The notes: generated by a model from the sequence alone, not told the origin. DNA of 64,000 bases from CBDDBK01 sp965225715 (GCA_965225715.1 CBDDBK010000002.1:1240001-1304000); one strand, 5' to 3'; numbered from the stretch's first letter, positions 27,584 through 37,197 are shown. Numbers and translations are program-made.

Positions 27584-27605
27584 ACTATCAAATTAACTAT
27601 ATAAA

Positions 27606-29132
27606 TTAATGGATAAGTAAGGATTTTTCTATCATTTCTTCACTTTTATCTATACCCATCAAATCTAATATAGTCGGTGCAATATTGGCTAACTTGCCGG
27701 AATTTAACTTTCCTTTATAGTTATTATCTAATACAAAACAAGGTACTAAATTGGTAGTATGAGCTGTGTTCGGTGTTCCATCGGCATTAATCATAACGTC
27801 AGCATTGCCATGATCAGCGATGACAATGGCGGCATAATTATTTTTTAAAGCAGATTCCACAACTTTTTTTGCACATTTATCGACTGTTTCACAAGCCGTA
27901 ACAGCAGCTTCAAAAACGCCTGTATGACCTACCATATCAGGGTTGGCAAAATTAAGACATATAAAATCAGCTTGCTTAGCTTCTAACTCGGGTACGATTT
28001 TTTGAGTTATAGCCTCTGCACTCATCTCGGGGGCTAGATCGTAAGTAGCAACCTTAGGCGAAGAGCACAAAATTCGTTTTTCATCTTTATAAGGTTTCTC
28101 TCTACCGCCAGAAAAAAAGAAAGTTACATGTGGGTATTTTTCTGTTTCAGCGATTCGTATTTGTTGTTTACCGGCTAGACTAAGAACTTCTCCCAAAGTA
28201 CCTGTTAAATTTTTATTTTCAAAAAGCACTTTTATATTTTTAAAGGTGTTGTCATATTCGGTCATCGTTAGATAATTAATAGGTAGACTTTTCATATGAT
28301 AATCCGGAAAATCTTTTTGGCTCAAAGCAAGAGATAATTGTCTAGAGCGATCTGTGCGAAAATTAAAACATATCACAACATCATCTTTTTCAATAGTAGC
28401 TAAAGGTTTATCAGCATCATCTGTACAAATTAAGGGTTTTAGAAACTCATCAGTTTCATCATTTTCATAAGCCTTTTCCATACTGCTAACAATATTTTTT
28501 GTTTGTTGTCCTTTACCTTTAACGAGAGCTTCGTAAGCTAATGCAATTCTTTGCCAACGTTGGTCTCTATCCATAGCATAGTAACGACCCGTAACAGAAG
28601 CTAATTCTCCCGTATTATTTTTCATGAAAGATTCTATGTCCTTTATAAATGTTAGACCACTTTTGGGATCAGTATCTCTACCATCAGTGAAAGCATGTAA
28701 AAAAACTTTTTTGAGTCCATATTCATGAGCATGAGCTAGTAAACCTTTTAAATGGTTAATATGCGAATGAACACCTCCATCGGAAAGTAGACCCATAAAG
28801 TGAACTTTTTTATCTTCTTTTTTAGCATAGTCCAAAGCATTTTTCAATGTTGCTATACTTCCTAAGCGTTCCTCTTGAATTACTTTATCAATTTTAACTA
28901 ACATTTGATAAACAGTACGTCCTGCACCGATATTTATGTGACCCACTTCGGAATTTCCCATTTGCCCTTCTGGCAAACCTACTGCGAGTCCTGAAGCCTC
29001 TAAGGTTGTATGCGGATATTTATGATAAAGGCTGTCTATAAAAGGCGTGTTAGCTTGGTTTATAGCAGAAATTTGAGAATCTTTGCCAAGTCCCCAGCCG
29101 TCCAGAATGATAAGTATAACAGGTTTTTTCAT
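27606..29132 (-). CDS. gpmI: Phosphoglycerate mutase, 2,3-bisphosphoglycerate-independent
   Basis: Glycolytic interconversion of 3- and 2-phosphoglycerate. The 508-residue Mn2+ enzyme of the alkaline-phosphatase superfamily begins ILIILDGWGLGK (metal Asp), then the catalytic Ser in GQMGNSEVGHINIGAGR (about 60), VHFMGLLSDGGVHSH (about 113), FTDGRDTDP, FFFSGGREKPY, and the C-terminal metal residues in NFANPDMVGHTG (about 400) and IADHGNADVM (about 445). All are present. Terminates near the repeat upstream of the DUF5618 gene. Confidence 0.96.
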   Translation of the reverse strand: MKKPVILIILDGWGLGKDSQISAINQANTPFIDSLYHKYPHTTLEASGLAVGLPEGQMGNSEVGHINIGAGRTVYQMLVKIDKVIQEERLGSIATLKNALDYAKKEDKKVHFMGLLSDGGVHSHINHLKGLLAHAHEYGLKKVFLHAFTDGRDTDPKSGLTFIKDIESFMKNNTGELASVTGRYYAMDRDQRWQRIALAYEALVKGKGQQTKNIVSSMEKAYENDETDEFLKPLICTDDADKPLATIEKDDVVICFNFRTDRSRQLSLALSQKDFPDYHMKSLPINYLTMTEYDNTFKNIKVLFENKNLTGTLGEVLSLAGKQQIRIAETEKYPHVTFFFSGGREKPYKDEKRILCSSPKVATYDLAPEMSAEAITQKIVPELEAKQADFICLNFANPDMVGHTGVFEAAVTACETVDKCAKKVVESALKNNYAAIVIADHGNADVMINADGTPNTAHTTNLVPCFVLDNNYKGKLNSGKLANIAPTILDLMGIDKSEEMIEKSLLIH

Positions 29133-29156
29133 AATATCATTAGTAATAATTATTTT

Positions 29157-29369
29157 TTAAATAGCACTCATATACAGAAGAGAAATAATTTCTAATCTAC
29201 CGAAACCATCAAATATAGCAATGCTATTGCCATCATTTTTTGTTTTGTCGTTTTCTATATCTAAAAAACCTTTGATTTTCCAATCGCCAACTTCATCCGA
29301 AACATATTCGGTTAACCCTTCCGAAAAACTTTTAAATCTATCTAAAAAATCCTTCTTTATATTACTCAT
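29157..29369 (-). CDS. Short unidentified ORF, probably a truncated gene
   Basis: A 70-residue frame starting with ATG (29369), with an N-terminal half FLDRFKSFSEGLTEYVSDEV and WKIKGFLDIE that looks like real protein. The C-terminal part GNSIAIFDGF is encoded by ATATAGCAATGCTAT (about 29214), the end motif of the dispersed repeat. This suggests that a repeat copy or deletion truncated a longer gene. I cannot identify the parent; a restriction enzyme fragment is possible but unproven. Confidence 0.35.
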   Translation of the reverse strand: MSNIKKDFLDRFKSFSEGLTEYVSDEVGDWKIKGFLDIENDKTKNDGNSIAIFDGFGRLEIISLLYMSAI

Positions 29370-29422
29370 TTTTGTTCTCTCATAATAATATTTTTAAAGG
29401 AACTTTCTTTTTTTTAAGCATT

Positions 29423-30022
29423 CTAATAAATACGAATGACTTGTCCATTATCTTTTCCTCTCACACTTCTGACATAACCATTGATGACTTTTTCCATGGG
29501 TATAGGATTATAACCGGGAAAATAATCTCTATATTTTTCGGCAGAATCTTCCACCAAACCGGGTGAAACAACATTAACTCGAATATTATTTCTCAATTCT
29601 AGAGCAACAGCTTTCACAAAACTATGAATAGCACCATTAACCATTGCAGCGCCGGTAGTTTGAACCACAGGATCATCGCCTAGTATACCTGTGGTTAGCG
29701 TGATTGATCCAGATTTATGAAGGTACTTTCTTCCAATTCTTACTAAATTGACCTGTCCCATAAGTTTGTTATTTATACCTAACTCATAATCTGATATTTT
29801 CATTTCATCAAAAGGTGCCCATTTAGCTTTTCCTGCTGTAGAAATTAGAGCGTCTAATTTGCCCACCTTCTCAAGTGCTTTTTCTATAGAAATGCTGTCA
29901 GAAATGTCTATGTTAATGTCTCCTGTTGTGAGCCCTGCTCTAATAACTTCATGATCTTTGGAAAAATGGGCGGCAACTTTTTTGCCTATTGTTCCCGTAC
30001 CACCAATAATTAAAATCTTCAT
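29423..30022 (-). CDS. Short-chain dehydrogenase/reductase (SDR)
   Basis: A 199-residue Rossmann-fold protein. It starts with the cofactor motif ILIIGGTGTIGKKVAAHFSK (GGxGxIG). LISTAGKAKWAPF corresponds to the NAG region. The catalytic area is atypical: TLTTGILGDDPVVQTTGAAM has no standard YxxxK, as in a subgroup of short SDRs annotated simply as short-chain dehydrogenases. RVNVVSPGLVEDSA matches the late N-V-x-PG motif. Substrate unknown. The gene stands alone, with a dispersed repeat just upstream of its start. Confidence 0.75.
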   Translation of the reverse strand: MKILIIGGTGTIGKKVAAHFSKDHEVIRAGLTTGDINIDISDSISIEKALEKVGKLDALISTAGKAKWAPFDEMKISDYELGINNKLMGQVNLVRIGRKYLHKSGSITLTTGILGDDPVVQTTGAAMVNGAIHSFVKAVALELRNNIRVNVVSPGLVEDSAEKYRDYFPGYNPIPMEKVINGYVRSVRGKDNGQVIRIY

Positions 30023-30060
30023 AAAGTTTTAATTTAATAAATTGATAAATTTTGTTAAAT

Positions 30061-30151
30061 ATAGGAATGGTATTTTTATCTCAGAAACATTTATTATCAA
30101 TACCAATGAGTTAACCCCCTAAAAATCTTTTTTTCAAGTGGCATGACTATA
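30061..30151 (-). repeat. Dispersed ~95-bp repeat
   Basis: Reverse orientation: ATAGGAATGGTATTTTTATC, TCAGAAAC, ACCAATGAGTTAA, CTAAAAATCTTTTTTTCAAG, TGGCATGACTATA. Another partial, CATGATAGCAATACTATTTT, follows at about 30176. Confidence 0.75.
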
Positions 30152-30312
30152 TTTTCAAATATACAAAATTAAATCATGATAGCAATACTATTTTATTTTG
30201 GAAAGGTTTATTTTCATTATTGTATATTGACCTATAGTTATTTCTTAAATCATTGGTATAAACCTTTTTTTTCTAAAAAAAATAAAAATCTGCTGAAATA
30301 GTACATATAAAA

Positions 30313-30837
30313 TTGGTTATATATACTATTGTATCAGGTAATATAGGTGCTGCTTTCGAAATTTCTAATACCGGTTTTATCAGCCTATCAGCTTTTTTAG
30401 ATTATGAAACGATAGCTTCTTATACTTTAAAAATAGAGGTTAGAGACGTTAGTGACAATAAGGCAAGTAATGATTTTACTATTAGCGTTAGAGATACTAG
30501 TTTTCAACTGCTTAATACATATAATATTAGTGACAATGGAACCTTAGAATTAGATGAGGCTAGAGGTGTAACAGTAGCTGTTATTTCAGAAACCGCTTAT
30601 CTTTTTGTAGCTAGAGAAATTGATGATGGAATCAGTGTTTTTTCAATTAATTCTGATGGTACCTTGACTTCAGCTGATAATATTAAAAAAAATCCAAGTT
30701 TGAACTTGGATGGTACCGTTTCTGTGGCGACAGCTGTTATTTCAGGAACCACCTATCTTTTGACAATTTTTCCTGTTAGGTTTGTTTATGCCATTTTTTA
30801 CAATATCTTTGCTTCCTTCACATTTGAGGCATTTTAA
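30313..30837 (+). pseudogene. Fragment of a large cadherin-like/beta-propeller surface protein
   Basis: The frame has no proper start: a TTG at 30313 inside an open stretch. It first encodes the end of a cadherin-type domain (GAAFEISNTGFISLSAFLDY, then YTLKIEVRDVSDNKASNDF), followed by repeat units of a propeller-like surface protein (AYLFVAREIDDGISVFSINS, DGTLTSADN, then LDGTVSVATAVISGTTYL). After the second unit the frame runs into unrelated hydrophobic sequence (FPVRFVYAIFYNIFASFTF) and stops. Both ends of the parent protein are missing, so this is a relic. Confidence 0.7.
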
Positions 30838-30861
30838 AGATTATTTTTTATGATCATTTTT

Positions 30862-30935
30862 TTATAGTCACATCATTTGAAAAAGGATTTTTAAGGGGTT
30901 TAATTCATTGATATTAAAGTAAATCATTTTTTATA
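30862..30935 (+). repeat. Dispersed repeat, left part
   Basis: TTATAGTCACATCATTTGAA, AAAGGATTTTTAAGG, TTAATTCATTGATATTAAAG. The right end is not recognisable. Lies 80 bases before the MMPL gene. Confidence 0.65.
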
Positions 30936-31013
30936 ATTTAACAGTAAGAGTAAATTTTTGTTGGCTCTACTTTTTATTCATATTTCACATTTTAATAACA
31001 CATCATTCAAACT

Positions 31014-33326
31014 ATGTGGATCAAAATAGTACGTATTATTTTAAGATATCGGCTTGTATTAATTGTGGCTTTAGGGCTTGCTACGGCTTTTATGTTAATT
31101 AATGCGAGATATATTCATTTTTCAAGGAATTTTATTCAAGTTGTACCGGATGATGATGCTGACTATATTTATTATCAAAAATTTTACAATATGTTTGGTA
31201 AAGATGCAGGTGGTTTAGTAACAATAGGTATTAAAGATCAAAGAATCTATGAATTAGATAATTTTAGAGGTTTACGTACTGTGGTCAATGAAATAGAGAA
31301 AATAAAAGGCATTAAAACAGTTTTAAGTTTACCCAATATTTCATATCTAAAAAATAATTCTAAATCTAAACGTTTTGACCTAATTCCCCTTTTTGATGAT
31401 TTGCCATCTAGTCAGAAAGAACTTGACAGCCTATTAAACTATGCACATACTTTAAAATTTTATAAAGATAAACTATGGAATGTTAATAGTCAAGCTACTA
31501 TGATTTTTGTCTATATAGAATCTGATATCGTTAATAGCAATAAGCGGATACCTACGGTTAGTAAAATAATTAAGGAAGCGGAACTTTATTCTAAAAAAAC
31601 AGGTATTCAGTTACACTATTCGGGTTTGCCTTATATCCGGAATATTACAGCTAAAACTGTTGAGAAAGAAATTATTTTATTTGCTGTTTTTTCTTTTTTG
31701 ATGACCATTTTTACCTTATTCCTCTTTTTTAGAACCTTCACTGCGACTATTTACCCAATGATTTTAGTTGGAATATTGGTCATTTGGGTTTTAGGTACTC
31801 TGGGACTGCTTGGTTATGAAGTTACAATATTAACTGGTCTTTTGCCATCGGTATTAATCATTATAGCTATTCCTAACAGCATTTATATGCTTAATAAATA
31901 CCATCAAGAATTTGTTAAACATAAAAATAAAATCAAGGCTTTAGCTACCATGATACGTAAGATTGGTTTCATTACACTTATTACAAATATGACCACAGCT
32001 GTAGGTTTTTTAGTCTTGATTTATACCCAAATACCACCTTTAGTTGAGTTTGGCATTGTTGCTGCCCTTAACATTATGGCAACCTTTATTATTAGTTTAA
32101 TTTTTATTCCAATTGTTTTTTCATACTTGCCTGCCCCTCAAGACCGACATACCAAACACCTAAATTTTAAATTAACAAATATATTAATTCAAAAATTTGA
32201 AAAGATAGTCGTAGTAAAAAAAGGTAGAACAGCAACTTATATCGTCACAGTTATTTTAGTTATTATTGGTTTTATTGGAATATTTAAAATTCATACGGTC
32301 AGTCACATGATAGATGATTTGCCGGAAAGTAGTAATGTGAAAAAAGATTCTGAATTTTTTGAAACCAATTTTAAAGGTATTTTGCCTTTTGATATTATTA
32401 TTGATACTCAAAAAAAGCGAGGGTATAGAAATTTAAAGAATTTAAAATTAATAGCTCAATTAGAAGAAAACCTTAGCCAATTGCCTTATATATCTCCGGG
32501 TATTTCTATAGTCACTTTTTTAAAAGCAGCTAATCAGGCCTTTTTTGAAGATTCTGCAAGATACCGCTTACCTAACCAATATGTACAAGGTATTATTTTT
32601 AGAAATTTGAAAAATCAGTCCAAAAATAACCAAATTACTTCTATCAATAATTTGGTTGATACTACAGGACAATATATTCGAATAGCTATGCAGGTTGCTG
32701 ATATTGGTTCAGAAAAAATGAGAACCTTTATTGATGACCAAATTAATCCACTTATTGATTCCACACTTATTGATTCTGATATTAAGGCAAGAGCAACAGG
32801 AGGCACTTTTATTTTTTTTAAAGGAAATGATTTTTTAGTCAAAAGTCTTAGAAGCAGTATTTTACTTGCTTTTTTACTCATTTCTTTATTAATGGGTTTA
32901 ATGTTTAAAAAAATTCGGATTATTGTTATTTCGCTCATTCCTAATCTAGTACCTTTGATTATGACAGCTGGTCTAATGGGTTGGGTTGGTATTCCTCTTA
33001 AACCAACTACAGCCTTAGTATTTAGTGTTGCCTTTGGTATTTCGGTAGATGATTCTATTCACTTTTTAGCAAAATATAAACAAGAACTTAAACTGACCAA
33101 AAATAACATTTATAAATCTATTAGATTGAGTATCCAAGAGACAGGAAAAAGTATGTTTTATACATCTATTGTCTTGTTCTTTGGTTTTATCATTTTTACA
33201 GCATCGGACTTTGGAGGGACAGTTTTATTGGGTTTTCTCAGCTCTATTACTTTATTAGCGGCAATGTTTACAAATCTTATTTTATTGCCTTCTTTACTTT
33301 GGTCTTTTCATACTGTTAAAAGATAA
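31014..33326 (+). CDS. RND-superfamily transporter, MMPL/patched-like
   Basis: A 770-residue membrane protein with the two-fold RND plan: one N-terminal membrane segment (residues about 12-28), a periplasmic loop, five clustered segments (about 220-375), a TM at about 405-425, a second loop and five more segments (about 620-765). The proton-relay-like motif FGISVDDSIHFLAKYKQELK (about 680) and the first-half IPNSIYMLNKYHQEF are typical of the MMPL class. Members export lipids, hopanoids or similar hydrophobic molecules; the substrate here is unknown. No membrane-fusion protein or outer-membrane partner is adjacent. Confidence 0.85.
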   Translation: MWIKIVRIILRYRLVLIVALGLATAFMLINARYIHFSRNFIQVVPDDDADYIYYQKFYNMFGKDAGGLVTIGIKDQRIYELDNFRGLRTVVNEIEKIKGIKTVLSLPNISYLKNNSKSKRFDLIPLFDDLPSSQKELDSLLNYAHTLKFYKDKLWNVNSQATMIFVYIESDIVNSNKRIPTVSKIIKEAELYSKKTGIQLHYSGLPYIRNITAKTVEKEIILFAVFSFLMTIFTLFLFFRTFTATIYPMILVGILVIWVLGTLGLLGYEVTILTGLLPSVLIIIAIPNSIYMLNKYHQEFVKHKNKIKALATMIRKIGFITLITNMTTAVGFLVLIYTQIPPLVEFGIVAALNIMATFIISLIFIPIVFSYLPAPQDRHTKHLNFKLTNILIQKFEKIVVVKKGRTATYIVTVILVIIGFIGIFKIHTVSHMIDDLPESSNVKKDSEFFETNFKGILPFDIIIDTQKKRGYRNLKNLKLIAQLEENLSQLPYISPGISIVTFLKAANQAFFEDSARYRLPNQYVQGIIFRNLKNQSKNNQITSINNLVDTTGQYIRIAMQVADIGSEKMRTFIDDQINPLIDSTLIDSDIKARATGGTFIFFKGNDFLVKSLRSSILLAFLLISLLMGLMFKKIRIIVISLIPNLVPLIMTAGLMGWVGIPLKPTTALVFSVAFGISVDDSIHFLAKYKQELKLTKNNIYKSIRLSIQETGKSMFYTSIVLFFGFIIFTASDFGGTVLLGFLSSITLLAAMFTNLILLPSLLWSFHTVKR

Positions 33327-33485
33327 TTGCAAATATAATTTATTTTGGCGTGTTTTTCCGATTACTTGTGTAACATTACCTTTCTTCTTTATTGTTTGGA
33401 TTATTTTTCGTCAATAGGATTTTTATAATAAAAAAACTCTATCACAAACTGTATTAAGATGATAATCATCTGAAAATATGTGAGT

Positions 33486-33512
33486 TAACCTTTTTTATAT
33501 TTAATAAAGGTT
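33486..33512. terminator. Hairpin between converging MMPL and gmhB genes
   Basis: AACCTTT (33487-33493) and AAAGGTT (33506-33512) with a T/A-rich loop. It is weak, but placed between two converging genes. Confidence 0.4.
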
Positions 33513-33556
33513 ATGTATAGAATTTTTTATCTTATATTTTACAATACCATCAAAAA

Positions 33557-34087
33557 TTATTTTGTATAATAATTTAAAAACCAAGTTTTTAAATTAGGAT
33601 AAACGCAGTTAGCAACCGGAGAGGTATTACCTGTTTGGCTAATCCAAACCGTTTCAATTCCTAAAGAAATAGCTGGTATTAAATCGGTTTCTTTATCACC
33701 AATCATCCAAGATTGAAAAGGATTTATGTTGTATTTAGCGATAGCTTTTTCAAACATTAAACTATTAGGTTTAAAACTTAAAGAATTGCTTTGACTAGGA
33801 TGAAGAGGTGCAAAATACATATCTGTTAAAACCCCGCCGCAGGCTCTTTGGATATGTTCGAAGCAATTCCATACTTCTTTTTGACTATAAAGTCCTTTTG
33901 AAATTCCGCCTTGATTGGTTATTATGATTAATAAATAGCCCATTTGGGATAAGGTTTTTAGAGTTTCTGTTACTCCATCCAAAATTTTAAATTGGTCATC
34001 ACGGTAGACATAAGCACCAATTTCTTGATTCAATACCCCATCTCGATCTAGAAATATGCAAGGTTTCTTATAAAGTTTTTTGCTCAT
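33557..34087 (-). CDS. gmhB: D-glycero-beta-D-manno-heptose 1,7-bisphosphate 7-phosphatase-like (HAD-IIIA)
   Basis: A 176-residue HAD phosphatase. The nucleophile motif CIFLDRDGVLNQE (residues about 10-22), motif II LIIITNQGGISKG (about 53-65) and the late DxxxD motif WMIGDKETDLIPAI (about 140) are intact. The zinc-loop Cys/His set of enterobacterial GmhB is largely absent (APLHPS remains at about 95), so this belongs to the histidinol-phosphatase-like/GmhB group used loosely for LPS heptose or related sugars. Substrate uncertain. Single gene beside a dispersed repeat. Confidence 0.75.
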   Translation of the reverse strand: MSKKLYKKPCIFLDRDGVLNQEIGAYVYRDDQFKILDGVTETLKTLSQMGYLLIIITNQGGISKGLYSQKEVWNCFEHIQRACGGVLTDMYFAPLHPSQSNSLSFKPNSLMFEKAIAKYNINPFQSWMIGDKETDLIPAISLGIETVWISQTGNTSPVANCVYPNLKTWFLNYYTK

Positions 34088-34112
34088 AAATTACAGAAGT
34101 TTATACTATCAT

Positions 34113-34206
34113 TATAGAGTCATGTCACTTGAAAAAAGGATTTTTAGAGTTTTTAACTCATTGATAATCAGCATAAATTTTCTGAGATAATAATAGTATT
34201 TCTATA
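34113..34206 (+). repeat. Dispersed ~95-bp repeat
   Basis: TATAGAGTCATGTCACTTGA, AAAAGGATTTTTAGAG, TTTTAACTCATTGATAATCA, TTTTCTGAGATAATAATAG, TATTTCTATAG. It is almost identical to the copy at 8295 and fills the gap between the gmhB start and the symporter stop. Confidence 0.8.
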
Positions 34207-34218
34207 GTTATAAATGTA

Positions 34219-35592
34219 TTAGTTTGAAACTTTTATTTTTTTAAAATATATTTTAGCTGCTTTAACAACTTTTGGTGCTAAATATATGGTAGAAATCATT
34301 GTTGGAATACTCATAACAGCAAATGAACCATCAATTAGACTAATGACACCCGTTATAGAAGATATAGCACCTAAAACAATAGTTGCAGAATAAAAGTAAT
34401 AATAATAGATTGTTTTTTTGCCTGTTAAAAAATGGAAACATTTAGCACCATAATAACCAAAAGAAAACATAGAAGTTATAGCAAAAATAAAAGCACAACC
34501 TAAAAGAATATAACCTCCAAAAGGCAAGGCAGCTTCAAAAGCTTGTAAGGTTATATTTATACCGGCTTCTTTAGTTGTTTGCCATTGGTTTGTTATTAAA
34601 ATAGCTAAAGCTGTACAAGTACATACAATAAGTGTATCAATAGCAGGACCTAACATAGCAACTAAGCCTTCTTTTATTGGTTCATCTGTTTTGGCAGAAG
34701 CATGTGCCATAGGGGCTGTACCTAAACCAGCTTCGTTGGAAAAGGCTGCTCGTTTAGCACCTATCAAAATAATACTGCCCACTGCCCCACCTTGAAGTGC
34801 TTCTCCAGTAAATGCATCATGAAGAATAAGGTAAATAATATCAGGAATAAGATTTAGGTTCATGATAATAATAGACAAAACAGCAAACATATAAACCACT
34901 ACCATAAAAGGCACTAAGCGACTGCAGATACTAGCTATGCGCGGTAATCCTCCAAAAATAACCGAACTCACAAAAATAAGTAAAAGAAAGCCGACTAAAA
35001 GATTAATAAGTACGACATCGGAGTTTAGCCAATTATTAGGTATAAAAACAAATTCTCGTAAAATAGCTGTAAGTTGATTAGCTTGAAAAATTGGCAAACA
35101 ACCAATCATACCTGCCAAGCAGAATAAAAATGCCAAAGGTTTCCATTGTTTTCCAAGACCATTAACAATAACATACATTGGTCCACCAGTGGCTAGACCT
35201 TGTGCATTTTCGGACCTATAAATGACAGCTAATGAACAGGTAAAAAATTTAGTTGTCATACCAAACAGAGCCGAAACCCACATCCAAAATAAAGCACCGG
35301 GGCCACCAATAGCTATTGCCAAAGCAACTCCTGAAATATTACCCATACCTACCGTAGCAGCTAAGGCACTACTAAGCGCTTGAAAATGACTTATTTGACC
35401 TTTACTGTCAGAATCTTGGTGCTTACCCAACAAAATCTCTATAGCATGTTTTATATAACGCAATGGTAAAAAACGGCTATAAATACTAAAAAATATCCCG
35501 CCACCAATTAAAAGTACTACTAAAGGCGTACCCCACATAAAATTTGAAAACCCAACTATTAATGCACCGATGATGTCTAAAATATGATTCAT
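34219..35592 (-). CDS. Alanine/glycine:Na+ symporter (AGCS family)
   Basis: A 457-residue inner-membrane transporter with about 11 helices. The AGCS signature is clear: FQALSSALAATVGMGNISGVALAI (about residue 70, split here as ALSSALAATVGMGN and ISGVALAI), GGPGALFWMWVSALFGM, TGGPMYVI, and AAFSNEAGLGTAPMAHASAK (about 285). Imports alanine or glycine with sodium, which would suit an organism dependent on external amino acids. Single gene, 42 bases downstream of the dndE stop on the same strand; it could be read through from that operon. Confidence 0.92.
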   Translation of the reverse strand: MNHILDIIGALIVGFSNFMWGTPLVVLLIGGGIFFSIYSRFLPLRYIKHAIEILLGKHQDSDSKGQISHFQALSSALAATVGMGNISGVALAIAIGGPGALFWMWVSALFGMTTKFFTCSLAVIYRSENAQGLATGGPMYVIVNGLGKQWKPLAFLFCLAGMIGCLPIFQANQLTAILREFVFIPNNWLNSDVVLINLLVGFLLLIFVSSVIFGGLPRIASICSRLVPFMVVVYMFAVLSIIIMNLNLIPDIIYLILHDAFTGEALQGGAVGSIILIGAKRAAFSNEAGLGTAPMAHASAKTDEPIKEGLVAMLGPAIDTLIVCTCTALAILITNQWQTTKEAGINITLQAFEAALPFGGYILLGCAFIFAITSMFSFGYYGAKCFHFLTGKKTIYYYYFYSATIVLGAISSITGVISLIDGSFAVMSIPTMISTIYLAPKVVKAAKIYFKKIKVSN

Positions 35593-35633
35593 GTTTAGTT
35601 TTTTTAATTGAAAGAGGAGTGCATAGAGTCTAT

Positions 35634-37190
35634 TTATTTCGTATTAAAAATTTCGCCTATATCAAATTCTTCGATATTTGATATGGCTTGTTTAGTCTTT
35701 ATGTTTTCCATACTGCGTGCTATTTTGTTTTTTTGATTATCCTTGAGGCCTAAGAATTCACTTATAGATTTTATATCAGGGCTTTTTATGCTCATCAAAA
35801 ATGCTGTTCGGCATAGCTGGGAAAAGTCAAAATCTTTTTGATTAAACTCTTTTATACCTTGAGAGACAAGCATAATAGATACACCTTTCGACCGAGTTTG
35901 TCGTAATAATTTTTCAAGTATTTCATGAGATTTCTTTTCTCTAAAAACCTCATGCGCTTCGTCAATGAGTAATACATATCTTAATTGCTTATAATTACCT
36001 TCATTAGGTGCATCGTCCATATTCATAAATATGGTGTACAAATAATAAATAATTAAAAATGTGGCTATAAAACGAATATTCTTACTTAAATCAGGAGCAA
36101 GACTAAAATAATAATTAGAGTTAATGAAATCTCCGGAAGCCTTATTATCAAATAGATTTATATCTGTAAGTCCTTCGAGTATTTCGCTTAAGGAATCATC
36201 TTTATAATCCTCCATTTCACGTACATTGTCCAAAATATCTTGTAATCTTGGGCAAGTATCTTTATATTTTTCAAAGGCATCCGTAGTTGCATCTTTAAGT
36301 CGTCGTTTTTGATTTGGCCCAAATTTAGGCACAAAAGCCTCAATAATATCGGTAAATCTTCGAATACCTACTTTTTTATTTTCTTCATTTATAGTATCAA
36401 TAAATGATAATGGATTAATGGGAAAAGGTTTTTGAGGAGAATGAATTAATGTTGTATTTGTATTTCCAAAAAAAGATTTATAATCAGATGAATCTTTATC
36501 ATTTTGGGTAAGTCCTTTATAGTCAAGGTATAAAAAATTAATTTGTCCAATAGATTGCATTACAATTCTTTCAAGAATTTTTCTAGAGAAATAGGATTTA
36601 CCCACTCCAGATTGACCTGCTATTGCTATATGACAATTTGGATATAACAACGTATTATTGGGCGTGAAATAGATTTCTTTTTCGTTATGCTTGCCTATTA
36701 ATATTTTAATGGCTTTTGAATATCCGGTTTTTGTCTTAAGTGTTGGATAGTTTGTATTTTTAACAAAATCTAAAGAATCGGCATACTTAATATCATCAAT
36801 ACCTTCTTCAATTATTTTCAATAAAAAATCTAGGCCATCTATAGATTCATTCTTTCTAATTTTTTGCATCAGCTCCAAACCATTATCTACGTGCATTTTA
36901 ATATATTGTCCTATATCATTGTGATCTTTAGAGATTTGGTATTTTTGGCAAATTAGAGCGATATAATACCTTTTGTCTTCATCATTTCCAAAAAATGTAC
37001 GTTCTTTATATTCTTTCCCATCAGTAGATGGGCTTAAATCTTTCGCCAAGTCCAATTTATAGTTTTTATTTAAAGAATAGGCCAAAGCGATACGTGCAAT
37101 ATGGTTTTGGTTACCCAAATCTGTCCAGCTTGTTAAGTCTTCGACTAATTTTCTATTCTCTATAGAAGTTTTTATTGTAATTTCTTTCAT
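35634..37190 (-). CDS. dndE: DndE domain fused to HerA-like ATPase (DNA phosphorothioation)
   Basis: A 518-residue fusion. Residues 1 to about 110 resemble DndE, the small DNA-nick-binding protein of phosphorothioate modification: HIARIALAYSLNKNYKLD, GKEYKERTFFGNDEDKRYYI and the later HVDNGLELM. From about residue 170 a HerA/FtsK-like ATPase follows, with Walker A AIAGQSGVGKSYFSRK (about 190) and Walker B VLLIDEAHEVFRE (about 405), then LLRQTRSKGVSIMLVSQG, typical of HerA translocases. Classic DndE has about 110-120 residues and no ATPase. The ATG at 37190 begins 8 bases after the dndD stop; a TTG at 37208 would overlap. Last gene of the operon. Confidence 0.85.
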   Translation of the reverse strand: MKEITIKTSIENRKLVEDLTSWTDLGNQNHIARIALAYSLNKNYKLDLAKDLSPSTDGKEYKERTFFGNDEDKRYYIALICQKYQISKDHNDIGQYIKMHVDNGLELMQKIRKNESIDGLDFLLKIIEEGIDDIKYADSLDFVKNTNYPTLKTKTGYSKAIKILIGKHNEKEIYFTPNNTLLYPNCHIAIAGQSGVGKSYFSRKILERIVMQSIGQINFLYLDYKGLTQNDKDSSDYKSFFGNTNTTLIHSPQKPFPINPLSFIDTINEENKKVGIRRFTDIIEAFVPKFGPNQKRRLKDATTDAFEKYKDTCPRLQDILDNVREMEDYKDDSLSEILEGLTDINLFDNKASGDFINSNYYFSLAPDLSKNIRFIATFLIIYYLYTIFMNMDDAPNEGNYKQLRYVLLIDEAHEVFREKKSHEILEKLLRQTRSKGVSIMLVSQGIKEFNQKDFDFSQLCRTAFLMSIKSPDIKSISEFLGLKDNQKNKIARSMENIKTKQAISNIEEFDIGEIFNTK

Positions 37191-37197
37191 ATTAAGG

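Noticed and set aside
35623..35632. ATAGAGTCTA, identical to one end of the MITE-like element
   Set aside because: No opposite end is found nearby, so this 10-base match is probably chance or a lone scar.
35634..37190. Possible conjugation ATPase (VirB4/TraC-like)
   Set aside because: The N-terminal domain fits DndE and the gene is coupled to dndD and dndC; no other conjugation genes are present.
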